Both the position numbers and the translations under genes were made by a program. Positions 8,248 through 16,818 of a stretch of DNA of 64,000 nucleotides are shown piece after piece (within the stretch, counting starts at the first letter, position 1; each line of letters starts with the position of its first letter). The stretch comes from Phycisphaerales bacterium. GTDB lineage: Bacteria; Planctomycetota; Phycisphaerae; UBA1845; UTPLA1. Under the pieces are notes generated by a model. The model was not told where the DNA came from. It did not search any database and was given only the letters and a program-made list of their open reading frames with translations. The DNA is taken from assembly GCA_020639075.1 (NCBI GenBank), contig JACKHI010000001.1, positions 4,216,001 to 4,280,000 on the forward strand. Reading direction: 5' to 3'.

Positions 8248-8565
8248 TTACGAATGTACGGATTCGTGCGTGGATTCGCTGGGATTGGGGTCGTTGAAAT
8301 TCGATGGCCGCTCGGATGATCGCTTCTCGACTGAACCAGAGTTCCGGGCCTCGGACTGGATCTTCTTGATTTCGTCTGTCGTATCCCGGAATTCATCCCC
8401 CGTATCTTTCAGGCCCTTCTTGAACTCAACAAAGCTCTTGCCGAGCGATCGTCCGACTTCGGGCAGGCGGCGACCGAAGATGAGCAGGGCGATGATCCCA
8501 ATGACAATCAATTCGGGAGCGCCAAGGCTCTGAAGGAACGCAAGCATGGAATGGGTGGCAATCAT
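8248..8565 (-). CDS. tatA: Sec-independent translocase subunit TatA/E
   Basis: A 105-residue protein with the TatA layout: a short N-terminal periplasmic part, the transmembrane helix LGAPELIVIGIIALLIFG, the hinge FGRRLPEVGRSLGKSFVEF, an amphipathic helix, and a charged Ser/Asp/Glu-rich cytoplasmic tail. TatA oligomers form the passage for folded proteins with twin-arginine signals. The FG-x-x-LP motif is intact. An internal ATG (MLAFLQ) would shorten the N-terminus by six residues. No tatC is in the window. The gene is divergent from asnB, with a 359-base gap. Confidence 0.93.
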   Translation of the reverse strand: MIATHSMLAFLQSLGAPELIVIGIIALLIFGRRLPEVGRSLGKSFVEFKKGLKDTGDEFRDTTDEIKKIQSEARNSGSVEKRSSERPSNFNDPNPSESTHESVHS

Positions 8566-8924
8566 GTCTGAAGACTCCTGGTGGATGCGGCAGAATGGGG
8601 GTGGTTGCCGCCCTGTCTCAATCCTACGGCGCGGATTGGTTCGAGGCCACCTTTTCTGACTGCGGTTTCGCTCTTGTTACGCAAACGTTGTCTCCGAGAG
8701 TACATCGGTCCGTTCCGCCGTCGCCTGTTTGTTTGTGTCAACGTTCGACCCGGCTCGCTGGAATGCGATTGCGCAAAATCTGCGCATGTCGGTAGTTATC
8801 GTGCGGCGGCGCGACGGTTCCGGACCGATCGAATCTGCAGAATGACCGATATTCTGTTGGGGCTGCCGTTCGCCCGAGCACTTTCTTGCGAACCGTGCCT
8901 TTTTTTGACTCTGGAGCGAATGCC
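8566..8924. other. Divergent intergenic region, no gene seen
   Basis: 359 bases between the divergent tatA and asnB genes. GGAG at 8912-8915 is the asnB ribosome-binding site. I see no repeat, strong hairpin or persuasive promoter. Confidence 0.4.
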
Positions 8925-10850
8925 ATGTGTGGGATCGCAGGGATCGCAGGTTATCACGCAGTGACAAACGACTGTCGCCTGCGGTTGGATCGGATGCTGG
9001 ATGCGCTTCGGCATCGCGGGCCGGATGACTCCGGAACATACCTGACAGTCGATGTCGCCCTCGGTCATCGGCGATTGGCGATCGTGGATCTGACCAGCGG
9101 CAGGCAGCCGATCGCGAACGAGACGGGTCGAATTCGCGTCATCACGAATGGTGAGATCTACAACTATCGCGAGATGCGGGAGGAGTTGATCGGCCGGGGG
9201 CATCACTTCAAAACGCAGAGCGATGCGGAAGTCGTTGTTCATTTATATGAGGAGATGGGGGAGCGGTTCGTTGAGCGGTTGAGCGGGATGTTTGCAATCG
9301 CCCTTTGGGACGATCGGGAGCGGCGGCTTGTGCTGGTGCGTGATCGGCTGGGCGTGAAACCGCTGTACTACGCCGTCGACGGAGATCGATTGGTGTTCGC
9401 ATCGGAGTTGAAGGCCGTGTTGCTGGGAATGCGGCAGGCTGCGTCACTCGATCCGACGGCGATCGCCGATTTTCTGGCGTACAGCTTCATTCCGTCGCCG
9501 AAGACGATTTTCTCGAATGTCCAGAAACTGGAGCCGGGTCGGATGTTGACGTTCGATCGCGAAGAGGTCCGACTGCGGCGTTATTGGGATCTGACTTATC
9601 GCGGCGTGACGGACGAGGCCGGCGAGGACGAGCTGGCGGAGGAGACATGGCGATCGCTGAAGCGCGCGACGCGGATGCGCCTGCATGCGGATGTGCCGGT
9701 CGGGGCGTTCCTCAGCGGCGGCGTCGATTCGGGGGCCGTCGTCGGTGCGATGTCGCAGACGTCTCGCGGACGGATCACGACAGTCACGTGCGGCTTTCAT
9801 GAACGAGATCATGACGAACGCGCACAGGCCCGGCAGTTGGCGGAGCGGCTGAACACGGCGCACGTCGAACCGATTGCCAGGGCGAACCTCGCTGAGATGG
9901 CGGAACGGCTGGCGTGGCATTTCGATGAACCGTTCGCGGATGCGTCGGCAATCCCGATGTTTCTGATCTCCGAACAGGCCAGACAGCATGTAACAGTGGC
10001 GCTGTCGGGAGACGGCGGCGACGAAGTGATGGCGGGCTATCGGCGGTATCGGTTCGATATTGCGGAACATACGGCGCGACAATGGCTGCCGACGGCGATA
10101 CGGCGCGGCGTGCTGCCGTCGATCGCGCGGGCATGGCCGGCCGGCCCCGGCGTACCGAAAATTCTGCGAGCCGGTACGACGTTGCGAAACATCTCGATCG
10201 ATCCGGCGACGGCGCATGGTCGGAGCATTTCGACGTTGTCGCCGGAGGGCGCGGCGTCGTTGATGTCGCCCGAGCTCGTGAATGACCTGCGAGGATACGA
10301 TCCGCTTCACACTGTGCGAAAGCTCTACGAAAGCTGCGATGCCCCGGATCATCTGTCACGATGCCAATACGTTGATATTCGGCTGGGGCTGGCGGACGGG
10401 ATACTCACGAAAGTCGATCGGGCGAGCATGGCGCATGCGCTGGAGGTGCGCTCGCCGATGCTTGATTACGAATGGGTCGAGTTCGCGTGGACGATTCCGC
10501 CGCAACTGCGGCGTCGAGGCCGGCATGGGAAGATGCCGTTGCGCCATGCGGTTGCCCGGCATGTCGATGCAGACCTGGCGGGGCGCGTGAAGTCGGGGTT
10601 CGACGTACCGATGGACGCGTGGTTCCGGCAGGCCGGCGCCGTCCCCCTGATGCGGCGCGTCATGGAGGGCGACGGCGTCGGCGCATGGCTGAATGCTGAC
10701 GCAATGCGAAATGTCTGGGATTCGCATTGTGAGGGCCGGGCGAATCACGGCGCGACGCTGTGGAAGTGCGTTGTGCTGGACTCCTGGGTTCGCAGATTCG
10801 GTCAGTGGATCGGCGGCAACAAGCGGCAGTGGGAGCAGTTCGCGGCCTGA
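8925..10850 (+). CDS. asnB: Asparagine synthetase, glutamine-hydrolysing (AsnB type)
   Basis: A 641-residue class II amidotransferase that makes amide products from aspartate-like acceptors using glutamine and ATP. The start MCGIAGIAGY places the catalytic cysteine at position 2 once Met is removed, which fixes the ATG at 8925. The glutaminase domain contains RHRGPDDSG and NGEIYNY. The synthetase domain has the ATP PPi-loop SGGVDS at 264-269 and SGDGGDEVMAGYRRY. Its stop overlaps the next start as TGATG, coupling it to a CapK-like adenylate-forming enzyme. That pairing is common in exopolysaccharide or exosortase-type loci, so the acceptor may be a surface-glycan precursor rather than free aspartate (inference). 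Confidence 0.93.
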   Translation: MCGIAGIAGYHAVTNDCRLRLDRMLDALRHRGPDDSGTYLTVDVALGHRRLAIVDLTSGRQPIANETGRIRVITNGEIYNYREMREELIGRGHHFKTQSDAEVVVHLYEEMGERFVERLSGMFAIALWDDRERRLVLVRDRLGVKPLYYAVDGDRLVFASELKAVLLGMRQAASLDPTAIADFLAYSFIPSPKTIFSNVQKLEPGRMLTFDREEVRLRRYWDLTYRGVTDEAGEDELAEETWRSLKRATRMRLHADVPVGAFLSGGVDSGAVVGAMSQTSRGRITTVTCGFHERDHDERAQARQLAERLNTAHVEPIARANLAEMAERLAWHFDEPFADASAIPMFLISEQARQHVTVALSGDGGDEVMAGYRRYRFDIAEHTARQWLPTAIRRGVLPSIARAWPAGPGVPKILRAGTTLRNISIDPATAHGRSISTLSPEGAASLMSPELVNDLRGYDPLHTVRKLYESCDAPDHLSRCQYVDIRLGLADGILTKVDRASMAHALEVRSPMLDYEWVEFAWTIPPQLRRRGRHGKMPLRHAVARHVDADLAGRVKSGFDVPMDAWFRQAGAVPLMRRVMEGDGVGAWLNADAMRNVWDSHCEGRANHGATLWKCVVLDSWVRRFGQWIGGNKRQWEQFAA

Positions 10851-12181
10851 TGCATCCGACGATTGTCCGACATGTCCTGTGGCCTTTGCACGAGGCGATG
10901 CTTCGTCGGCCGACGTTGCGATTTCTGGATGAGCTGGAGCGTTCTCAATGGTTGTCGACGGAGGGTCTGCGCGCGCTGCAGACGTCGAAGCTTCGCCGAC
11001 TTCTTGCACACGCATCGCAGCGTTCGCCGTTCTATGCTGCGCGCTTCGCCGATGCGGGCATCGATCCGGCCTCGATGACGCTCGGCGATCTGCGGCGCAT
11101 TCCAGCGATTTCGAAAGAGGACATTCGCGCGTCGCTGGATGATATCGTCGTGCGCGACGTTGCCGGCGGACTGTTCGAGAGTACGACCGGCGGTTCGACA
11201 GGCGAGCCGTTGCGGTTCTACATGTGTCGCGATCGGCAGGCGGCGGACCAGGCGGCGCGCGCGCGAACGCGCCGATGGTTCGGCATCGAGCCGGGTTCGC
11301 GCGAGCTGTACCTGTGGGGCTCGCCCGTGGAGCTTCGCAATACGGATCGATTCAAGCGGCTGCGCGATCGACTGACGAATCACCTCCTGCTCGACGCGTT
11401 TGACATGTCGCCGCGTACGATGGATGTGCACTTGGCGCGATTGGATGCGTTCGATCCGGCGCATGTGTTCGGCTATCCGAGCAGCCTGGCGACGCTGAGT
11501 CGGCATGCGATGGAGCGGGGGCGCTCGCTGCAGACGCCGTCGTTGAAGGCCGTCTTCACGACGGGGGAAGTGCTGGCGCCGGCGGATCGGGCGGCGATTG
11601 AGGAAACCCTGAGCGTTCCGGTGGTCGACGGCTACGGCTCGCGCGAGGCGGGTTTCATCGCGCACCAGTGCCCGGAAGGCGCGTATCACGTGACAATGGA
11701 GAGCGTGATTGTCGAATTGCTCGATGATCGCGGTGAAGCGGCGGCGAGTGGTGAGATCGTCGTGACGCATCTGGACGGCCGCGGCATGCCGCTGGTTCGG
11801 TATCGCACGGGCGATCGTGCGCGTCGTCGCGATGGTGTGTGCGAGTGCGGGCGCGGACTCGAATGCCTGGAGCGGATCGAGGGCCGGTTGACGGATTCAC
11901 TTCGCCGCGTGGACGGCGGCACGGCGCACGCACTTTCGGTTATCTATGTGCTGCGGGACATGCCCGAGGTGCGGCAGTTTCGGATCGAGCAACGCGCGGA
12001 TATGAGCCTCGATGTCGAGATTGTCGCCGACGATGCGCTCGATCCGGCGCGACAGGCGCGGGCGAAATCGTTGTTGAGCCGGCAACTGGGCGGCGAGGTT
12101 GATGTGCGGATCAGTCGGGTTCCGCGGATTGCGGCGTCGGGCTCGGGGAAGCATCGCTACGTCGTTTCTCAAGCGACTTGA
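10850..12181 (+). CDS. Phenylacetate-CoA ligase/CapK family adenylate-forming enzyme
   Basis: A 443-residue member of the PaaK/CapK branch of the AMP-binding superfamily. Visible motifs are the phosphate loop ESTTGGSTGEPL, then VDGYGSREAGFIAHQCPEG (A5-like), and VRYRTGDRA near the hinge. A Cys-containing segment (CECGRGLECLERIEGR) precedes the small C-terminal domain. Members near polysaccharide genes are thought to activate acids for transfer in capsule or exopolysaccharide synthesis; classical PaaK acts on phenylacetate, and no other phenylacetate gene is here. The start at 10850 shares bases with the asnB stop (TGATG). The last 71 bases overlap the 3' end of the convergent VanZ-like gene. 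Confidence 0.85.
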   Translation: MHPTIVRHVLWPLHEAMLRRPTLRFLDELERSQWLSTEGLRALQTSKLRRLLAHASQRSPFYAARFADAGIDPASMTLGDLRRIPAISKEDIRASLDDIVVRDVAGGLFESTTGGSTGEPLRFYMCRDRQAADQAARARTRRWFGIEPGSRELYLWGSPVELRNTDRFKRLRDRLTNHLLLDAFDMSPRTMDVHLARLDAFDPAHVFGYPSSLATLSRHAMERGRSLQTPSLKAVFTTGEVLAPADRAAIEETLSVPVVDGYGSREAGFIAHQCPEGAYHVTMESVIVELLDDRGEAAASGEIVVTHLDGRGMPLVRYRTGDRARRRDGVCECGRGLECLERIEGRLTDSLRRVDGGTAHALSVIYVLRDMPEVRQFRIEQRADMSLDVEIVADDALDPARQARAKSLLSRQLGGEVDVRISRVPRIAASGSGKHRYVVSQAT

Positions 12182-13700
12182 GCGCGTTCTTGTCGTAGGT
12201 TTCGCCTTCGATCAGCTGCCGCGTGAGCAGGTCGTCGGCGTAACGCGTCGAGACGAAGCGTCGATAGTCCGTCAACCATTTCAATCCCAGCGACATCGTG
12301 GCGGCGGAGATTGTCGCCAGCAGGACGGTCGTGACGTCGGTGCGACGAGTCAACATGAACAGATGCGCGATCTGAAGGGCTGCAGAGATCGCGGCTGTGC
12401 CGACGACGGTGACGACGAACTGCGTGCGCCAGCGGAGTCGCGTGCGGCGATAGAGCGAGCCGGCGATGCATAGACCGACGGCGGAGTAGATGAGGCATTC
12501 GCCGGAGATGTCATAGAGCGCATCGTTGGGCCGGCTATGGAAGTGTACCATAAAGGGCATGAGGTTGACTTTCTCAAACATGCCCGTCTTCGCGATGCCG
12601 GTCGTGTTGAAGTCGAAGGGGACGAGTTCGTAGCCGAGAATCGCGGCAATCGCGACGCACGCGCCGAGGGTGCCGATCGATCGCGGCAAACGGAAATTGA
12701 AGCTGGGATTTGCGCTCGACGCCTCCTCGCTCACGTTTCGAAGGAGCATCAGTGAGAGGACGGCGCCGATGATCCAGCCGGCGCAGGCGGCGACGAAATG
12801 CGCCGTGTCGAGACCGTGCGACGCGAGGAACTGGCGCAGCAGCGTGATTGTGAACGCCGTACAGAGCACGACGAATGCCGATCCGCCGACGGCGCGGACG
12901 TATCCGAAGAACCGTCGCGGTCGGAACCCGAGCCAGAGGAGGATCGTGAGACCGGCGTAGCTGGCGATATCGGTCACTCGATCGAGCAGGTATTCGAGTT
13001 CCATGCGCGATCGTTCGCGCGCCTCGATGCGGCCTTCCTTCACGAGTTTCGCGGCGGTTTCGGGAAGGGCGTTCCAGGCGGCGGCCGGATTGAAGTCGGC
13101 GCGGAGGAGGCCCGCTGCGGCGCTGCCCTTGTCGATGACGATGTCGTAGGGCCGCAGATGGATGAGGATCAGTGCGCAGACGGCGCCCTTGGCGATGACG
13201 GCCCACCAGTTGCGTTGGGCGGATGCAGTGAAGCGCCGGAATATCAGCCGCAGGATCGGTTCGAAGGCGGCCGTGATGGTCGCGCCGACGGCGGCGCCGG
13301 TGACGTTGCAGAAGACGTCAATCCAGGAGGCGACGCGCGAGGCGATGAAATACTGGGCGTGCTCGACGCTCAGGCTGAATGCGGCGGCGGTCAACGTGGC
13401 GCCGATGATCGCAAGAAAGCGATTCGCGCGCAGGCTGCGCAGTGCAAGGAGGCAGAGACCTCCAAAGGGGAGGTAGATGCCGATGTTGGCGAAAACGTCG
13501 ATGAGGCTCAGCCCCGTCAGGAGAAGATAGCCGACGCGTCGCGAATGCGGCGGATTGTAGGGATGGCGCGTCAGGTCGAAGGGGACGAAGCACATCCATG
13601 CGAGGGCCGCGGCGAATAGCAGGAAACCGAGAATCGCCGCGCGGCGATGAATGGCGCGGATCAGGGGTTCGTCCGAGATGTCGAGTCTGGCTGGCTGCAC
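12111..13700 (-). CDS. Large VanZ-like multi-pass membrane protein
   Basis: A 529-residue polytopic membrane protein with about ten hydrophobic segments. The N-terminal third carries the VanZ signature: FVPFDLTRHPYN, FANIGIYLPFGGL, SVEHAQYFIASRVASWIDVF and NVTGAAVGA. A second, weaker copy of the layout follows (YELVPFDFNTTGIAK, then a C-terminal TM block), suggesting an internal duplication. Large VanZ-like proteins often sit in exopolysaccharide or exosortase loci; that fits the convergent asnB/CapK pair but does not prove a shared role. The 3' end overlaps the CapK-like gene by 71 bases, tail to tail. Confidence 0.75.
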   Translation of the reverse strand: MQPARLDISDEPLIRAIHRRAAILGFLLFAAALAWMCFVPFDLTRHPYNPPHSRRVGYLLLTGLSLIDVFANIGIYLPFGGLCLLALRSLRANRFLAIIGATLTAAAFSLSVEHAQYFIASRVASWIDVFCNVTGAAVGATITAAFEPILRLIFRRFTASAQRNWWAVIAKGAVCALILIHLRPYDIVIDKGSAAAGLLRADFNPAAAWNALPETAAKLVKEGRIEARERSRMELEYLLDRVTDIASYAGLTILLWLGFRPRRFFGYVRAVGGSAFVVLCTAFTITLLRQFLASHGLDTAHFVAACAGWIIGAVLSLMLLRNVSEEASSANPSFNFRLPRSIGTLGACVAIAAILGYELVPFDFNTTGIAKTGMFEKVNLMPFMVHFHSRPNDALYDISGECLIYSAVGLCIAGSLYRRTRLRWRTQFVVTVVGTAAISAALQIAHLFMLTRRTDVTTVLLATISAATMSLGLKWLTDYRRFVSTRYADDLLTRQLIEGETYDKNALKSLEKRRSDASPSPTPQSAEPD

Positions 13701-13776
13701 GCGCGCGGGTTCCTCCTGTTGTCCTGTACTACATCGGTCGAGGGGGGCGGGTTTGGGGGTTTTGGATTTTTAGGTT

Positions 13777-13808
13777 GGGGGAGGGTTATGGGGAGTGTGG
13801 GGTTGGGG
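13777..13808 (+). other. G-quadruplex-forming sequence
   Basis: Five G-tracts (5, 3, 4, 4 and 4 G) with loops A, TTAT, AGTGT and TT lie on the plus strand, inside a strongly G/T-rich stretch from about 13739. It fits the canonical G3+N1-7 pattern. It lies 77-108 bases upstream of the minus-strand VanZ-like gene, so the G-rich strand is the template for that gene. Confidence 0.6.
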
Positions 13809-13843
13809 CATGTGTTTGGAGGTTGGCGTGATTGCGCGGCTTT

Positions 13844-13944
13844 GCGGGAAGGGATTCCCGCGGGGAGTGGGTGCGAGAAGGGAATCTCGCACCAGCGACG
13901 CTTCCCGTGGGGGAGGGTAGGAGATAGGAATCTCGTACCAGCGA
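13844..13944. repeat. Three successive stem-loops with GGGA/AGGGAA loops
   Basis: 13844-13861: GCGGGAA, loop GGGA, TTCCCGC. 13871-13892: GTGCGAGA, loop AGGGAA, TCTCGCAC, followed by CAGCGAC. 13916-13939: GGTAGGAGA, loop TAGGAA, TCTCGTACC with one mismatch, followed by AGCGAA. The second and third share loop and 3' tail (ACCAGCGA) while their arms differ and still pair. Confidence 0.7.
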
Positions 13945-14000
13945 ATATGGGGCTGGTTATCGGTGGTAAACCCAGGCCATGACTGGTCCGGCTCGGCGTG

Positions 14001-14279
14001 CTACACGTGTTCTGTGCGCCGCGGTCGATGTTTCTTCCAACCCATCAGGTAGAGCATCAAATCCCACAAGCCCGCGTACTTGAATTGCGGATCCGCGTAT
14101 TCGTGCAGCACGTAGAACGCGAAGTAATAGAAGCGGCAGAACGACCAGATTGTGATTGCCAACAGGGCGCATGTTTCGAAGTCGAACGAGCGGATGAGGA
14201 GGATGACGGCTCCGAGAGTGCCGAGGAGCAGGAAGAGGATGCCCTTGAGTTTGAGGATGCGCGGGTTGGTGATGTCCAT
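14001..14279 (-). CDS. Small two-helix membrane protein, hypothetical
   Basis: A 92-residue protein with two predicted transmembrane helices, ILFLLLGTLGAVILLI and ALLAITIWSFCRFYYFAFY, followed by a soluble C-terminus (HEYADPQFKYAGLWDLMLYL, then basic residues). I do not recognise a family. I start at the ATG at 14279 (MDITNPRILKLKG); the open frame continues to 14354 but adds a Pro/Arg-rich stretch. It lies downstream of tnaA on the same strand, separated by a composite hairpin element. Confidence 0.55.
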   Translation of the reverse strand: MDITNPRILKLKGILFLLLGTLGAVILLIRSFDFETCALLAITIWSFCRFYYFAFYVLHEYADPQFKYAGLWDLMLYLMGWKKHRPRRTEHV

Positions 14280-14351
14280 GTCAGGTTGGAACGGAGTGCG
14301 GGGGCGGGGTTTTCTGATTGCGTGCGGGGTTGGCCTGTTGTGATTCGCAGG

Positions 14352-14431
14352 CATGCCGACCTTGGGGTCGGCATGGCACCCGGCGTCGATACGATCTTTG
14401 CGCGGTTCGTCGGGTCGATGACCCGACCTAC
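14352..14431 (-). repeat. Composite two-hairpin intergenic element
   Basis: Hairpin 1 at 14352-14375 has arms CATGCCGACC and GGTCGGCATG with loop TTGG, then GCACCCGGCG. Hairpin 2 at 14409-14427 is GTCGGGTC, GAT, GACCCGAC, then CTAC. Compared with 7472 and 8144, hairpin 2 and the GCACCC tail are kept but hairpin 1 has entirely different arms. Hairpin 2 ends 45 bases from the tnaA stop. Confidence 0.85.
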
Positions 14432-14472
14432 AGTTCTTCGCGGCGAGGACGCCGCGGCTCTGATTGACAGCC

Positions 14473-15828
14473 TCATTCGAGTTCCGCGAATCTCGCCGTG
14501 AAGTGTCGCAGGACGGGCGGCGCTTCGGTGATGCGCATGCCTTTGAGCGTCTCGCGGCGCTTGAAGACTTCGATCGTGGCTTCGGCGACGTAGTCGATGT
14601 GGCTTTGCGTATACACGCGGCGCGGGATCGCGTAGCGAACGAGTTCCATTGCCGGCGGCGTTTCGCCGCCGAACATCACGGTGCCGATTTCACACGTTCG
14701 GATACCTGCTTCGCGATACAACGCAACAGCGACGGCCTGACCGGGGTATTGGTTTGCGGGAATGTGCGGGCAGAACGCCGATGCATCGACGTAAACCGCG
14801 TGACCGCCGGCGGGTTCAACGATGGCGATCCCGGCGTCGCGGAGTTTCGCAGCCAGATAGCCCGTGCTGTAGATGCGATAGTGCAGGTAGTCCTCGTGGA
14901 GCACTTCCTCGAAGCCCTGCGCCATCGCTTCCAGGTCGCGGCCGGCCAGACCGCCGTAGGAGACGAATCCTTCCGTCAGGATCAGCAGATTGCTGGCGCG
15001 TTGTGCGATGGCGTGGCCGCGCATGAGCAGCACGCCGCCGATGTTCACGAGCCCATCCTTCTTGGCGCTGATCGTAGCGCCGTCGCACAGGTCAAACTGC
15101 TCGCGCACGATTTCGCGGACGCTGCGATTGGACTGCCCCGGTTCGCGCTGCTTGATGAACCAGGCATTTTCGGCGAATCGGCAGGCGTCGAGAAAGAACG
15201 GCACGCCATGACGATCGCAGACGGCTCGGACGGCGCGGATATTCTCCAGGCTGACGGGCTGACCGCCGCCGGAGTTGTTCGTGATCGTCAGCATGACAAG
15301 CGGGATCTTCTCGCGTCCGACATCCTCGAAGAGCCGCTCCAGCTTCGCGATGTCCATATTGCCTTTGAACGGGTGCGTCGACTCGGCGTGGCGGCCTTCG
15401 TCGATGACGAGGTCCAACGCCTTCGCGCCGGAGTGTTCGACGTTTGCGCGCGTCGTGTCGAAGTGGTTGTTGTTCGGCACGATGTCGCCGGGCTTGCACA
15501 TCACTTCGAAGAGGATTCGCTCGCTGGCGCGGCCCTGGTGCGTCGGCAGGATGTGCTCGATGCCGGTGATCTCCAGCAGTCGATCGTGGAAGTGGAAGTA
15601 ACTCGTCGCCCCCGCGTAGGACTCATCACCGCGCATGATGGCGGACCATTGGTCGCTGCTCATCGCGCCCGTCCCGCTGTCGGTCAGCAGATCGATCAAC
15701 ACGTCTTCGGCATGAAGGCGGAAGAGATTGAAGCCCGCTTCGCGCAGCGCTGCTTCGCGATGTTCGGGCGAAGTCATTTGGATGGGTTCGACGACTTTGA
15801 TACGGAAGGGTTCGATAACGGTCTTCAT
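14473..15828 (-). CDS. tnaA: Tryptophanase (L-tryptophan indole-lyase)
   Basis: A 451-residue PLP enzyme of the beta-eliminating lyase family, cleaving L-tryptophan to indole, pyruvate and ammonia. Landmarks: DLLTDSGTG near residue 47, LPTHQGR, the PLP aspartate in FFLDACRFAE (D214), and SAKKD with the Schiff-base lysine at K256. Tyrosine phenol-lyase is the main alternative. By recalled alignment, its phenol-binding Arg and late Phe are replaced here by Ile381 (CEIG) and His442 (RHFTARF), as in E. coli TnaA, so tryptophanase is favoured. No tnaB permease or leader-peptide gene (tnaC-like) is evident. The gene stands alone, with a hairpin element beyond its stop. Confidence 0.9.
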   Translation of the reverse strand: MKTVIEPFRIKVVEPIQMTSPEHREAALREAGFNLFRLHAEDVLIDLLTDSGTGAMSSDQWSAIMRGDESYAGATSYFHFHDRLLEITGIEHILPTHQGRASERILFEVMCKPGDIVPNNNHFDTTRANVEHSGAKALDLVIDEGRHAESTHPFKGNMDIAKLERLFEDVGREKIPLVMLTITNNSGGGQPVSLENIRAVRAVCDRHGVPFFLDACRFAENAWFIKQREPGQSNRSVREIVREQFDLCDGATISAKKDGLVNIGGVLLMRGHAIAQRASNLLILTEGFVSYGGLAGRDLEAMAQGFEEVLHEDYLHYRIYSTGYLAAKLRDAGIAIVEPAGGHAVYVDASAFCPHIPANQYPGQAVAVALYREAGIRTCEIGTVMFGGETPPAMELVRYAIPRRVYTQSHIDYVAEATIEVFKRRETLKGMRITEAPPVLRHFTARFAELE

Positions 15829-15952
15829 GGTGTGCGTCCTGCTATCGTGGCGTTGTCGCGTCGTTATCGCGATCCGGGGGCGATTATAGAACGAGCACGT
15901 CGATCCGACATTCGGGACCGAAGTGGTGCGGGATGGGTCGTTGGCGCGTGAT

Positions 15953-15974
15953 GTCGGGTCGATGACCCGACCTA
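15953..15974 (-). repeat. Hairpin 2 of the composite element, solo copy
   Basis: GTCGGGTC, loop GAT, GACCCGAC at 15953-15971, followed by CTACG. It is identical to the copies at 8200 and 14409, but no hairpin 1 is attached. It lies 7 bases beyond the stop of the sigma-factor gene, the same distance as the copy at 7536 from its gene. Confidence 0.8.
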
Positions 15975-15978
15975 CGTC

Positions 15979-16539
15979 CTATGGGGCGTCGAAGTAGGCG
16001 TGGGTGCGCGGGTCGGCTCGGAGCGTTTTGATGGCGTGATGCAATCGCGACTTGATGGTACCGACGGGGATGTTCAGGGCCTCGGCGATTTCCTCTTGCG
16101 TCATGTCGTCGATGTAGCGCATGAGAACGACTTCGCGATGGGGTTCCGAAAGCCCGGCCAACACGTCGTGCAGATCGTTCGACCCTAGCTCCGCGGTCGC
16201 CGGCGGGGCCGTCAGGTTATGCAGGGCCTCGGCGCTCAGATTTCCTTCCCGATCGCGTTTGCGAATCCGCGTGATCGCCGCGTGTTTGACGACGGGGTAG
16301 AGATAGGTCGTCGCTTTGGCCGTCAGCTGCAGACTTGGGGCCTTCTTGATGAGATACGTGAACGCATCCTGCAGCACATCCAGGGCGTCGGCCTCGTTCC
16401 GCGTGAAGCGGACCGCCAGGGCGTGGACCCAATCCGCGTAACGCTCATAGAGCGTGTCAAACGCCGACGCATCGCCGCGATTGATCGCCGCGAAGAGCCG
16501 CGCGTCGGTTCGAAAGTCTCTTGTCTCGGGTTCGCTCAC
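15979..16539 (-). CDS. RNA polymerase sigma factor, sigma-70/ECF type
   Basis: A 186-residue alternative sigma factor. Region 2 spans about residues 25-90, with NEADALDVLQDAFTYLIKKA as the core-binding and -10 recognition helix. Region 4 spans about 125-175, with LSEPHREVVLMRYIDDMTQE and the helix-turn-helix IAEALNIPVGTIKSRLHHAI. No anti-sigma gene is adjacent. The gene is divergent from the large MopE-repeat surface protein, 279 bases between starts, so it may control that gene (inference). A STAS anti-sigma-antagonist fragment at the left edge is too far away to link. Confidence 0.88.
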   Translation of the reverse strand: MSEPETRDFRTDARLFAAINRGDASAFDTLYERYADWVHALAVRFTRNEADALDVLQDAFTYLIKKAPSLQLTAKATTYLYPVVKHAAITRIRKRDREGNLSAEALHNLTAPPATAELGSNDLHDVLAGLSEPHREVVLMRYIDDMTQEEIAEALNIPVGTIKSRLHHAIKTLRADPRTHAYFDAP

Positions 16540-16818
16540 GTCGTTCGGCCTTCCGGGTAGATCGCGGGCATTATGCCAGATTCGTGCCTATCGCGGACCC
16601 GCCGATTCGGCGTCGCCGAAAGCCCTCGGCCCATGTGCCAATTCCGACTTCGGCCGTCATTGGGGGGGCGCTCGCTCCGGTCGGGGAGATTTGTCTCGCT
16701 TTTCGCCTATCCCTCTGGAGGTTGCCCCGTCCAGGGGCGGCCACTTGAGGACCTTCGAACGAAATCTGTGACCCGGCGGAAGCGTTCGACGACCGGGTTT
16801 CGACGTGGAGGCAAGGCG

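Noticed and set aside
8043..8396. Upstream extension of the gene at 7560
   Set aside because: It crosses the composite hairpin element and overlaps tatA; the ATG at 8042 is a better start.
12798..13619. Plus-strand 273-residue frame
   Set aside because: Overlaps the VanZ-like gene in antisense; composition is an artefact of that gene.
14464..15951. Plus-strand 495-residue frame
   Set aside because: Lies antisense to tnaA, whose catalytic residues are intact; no independent motif.
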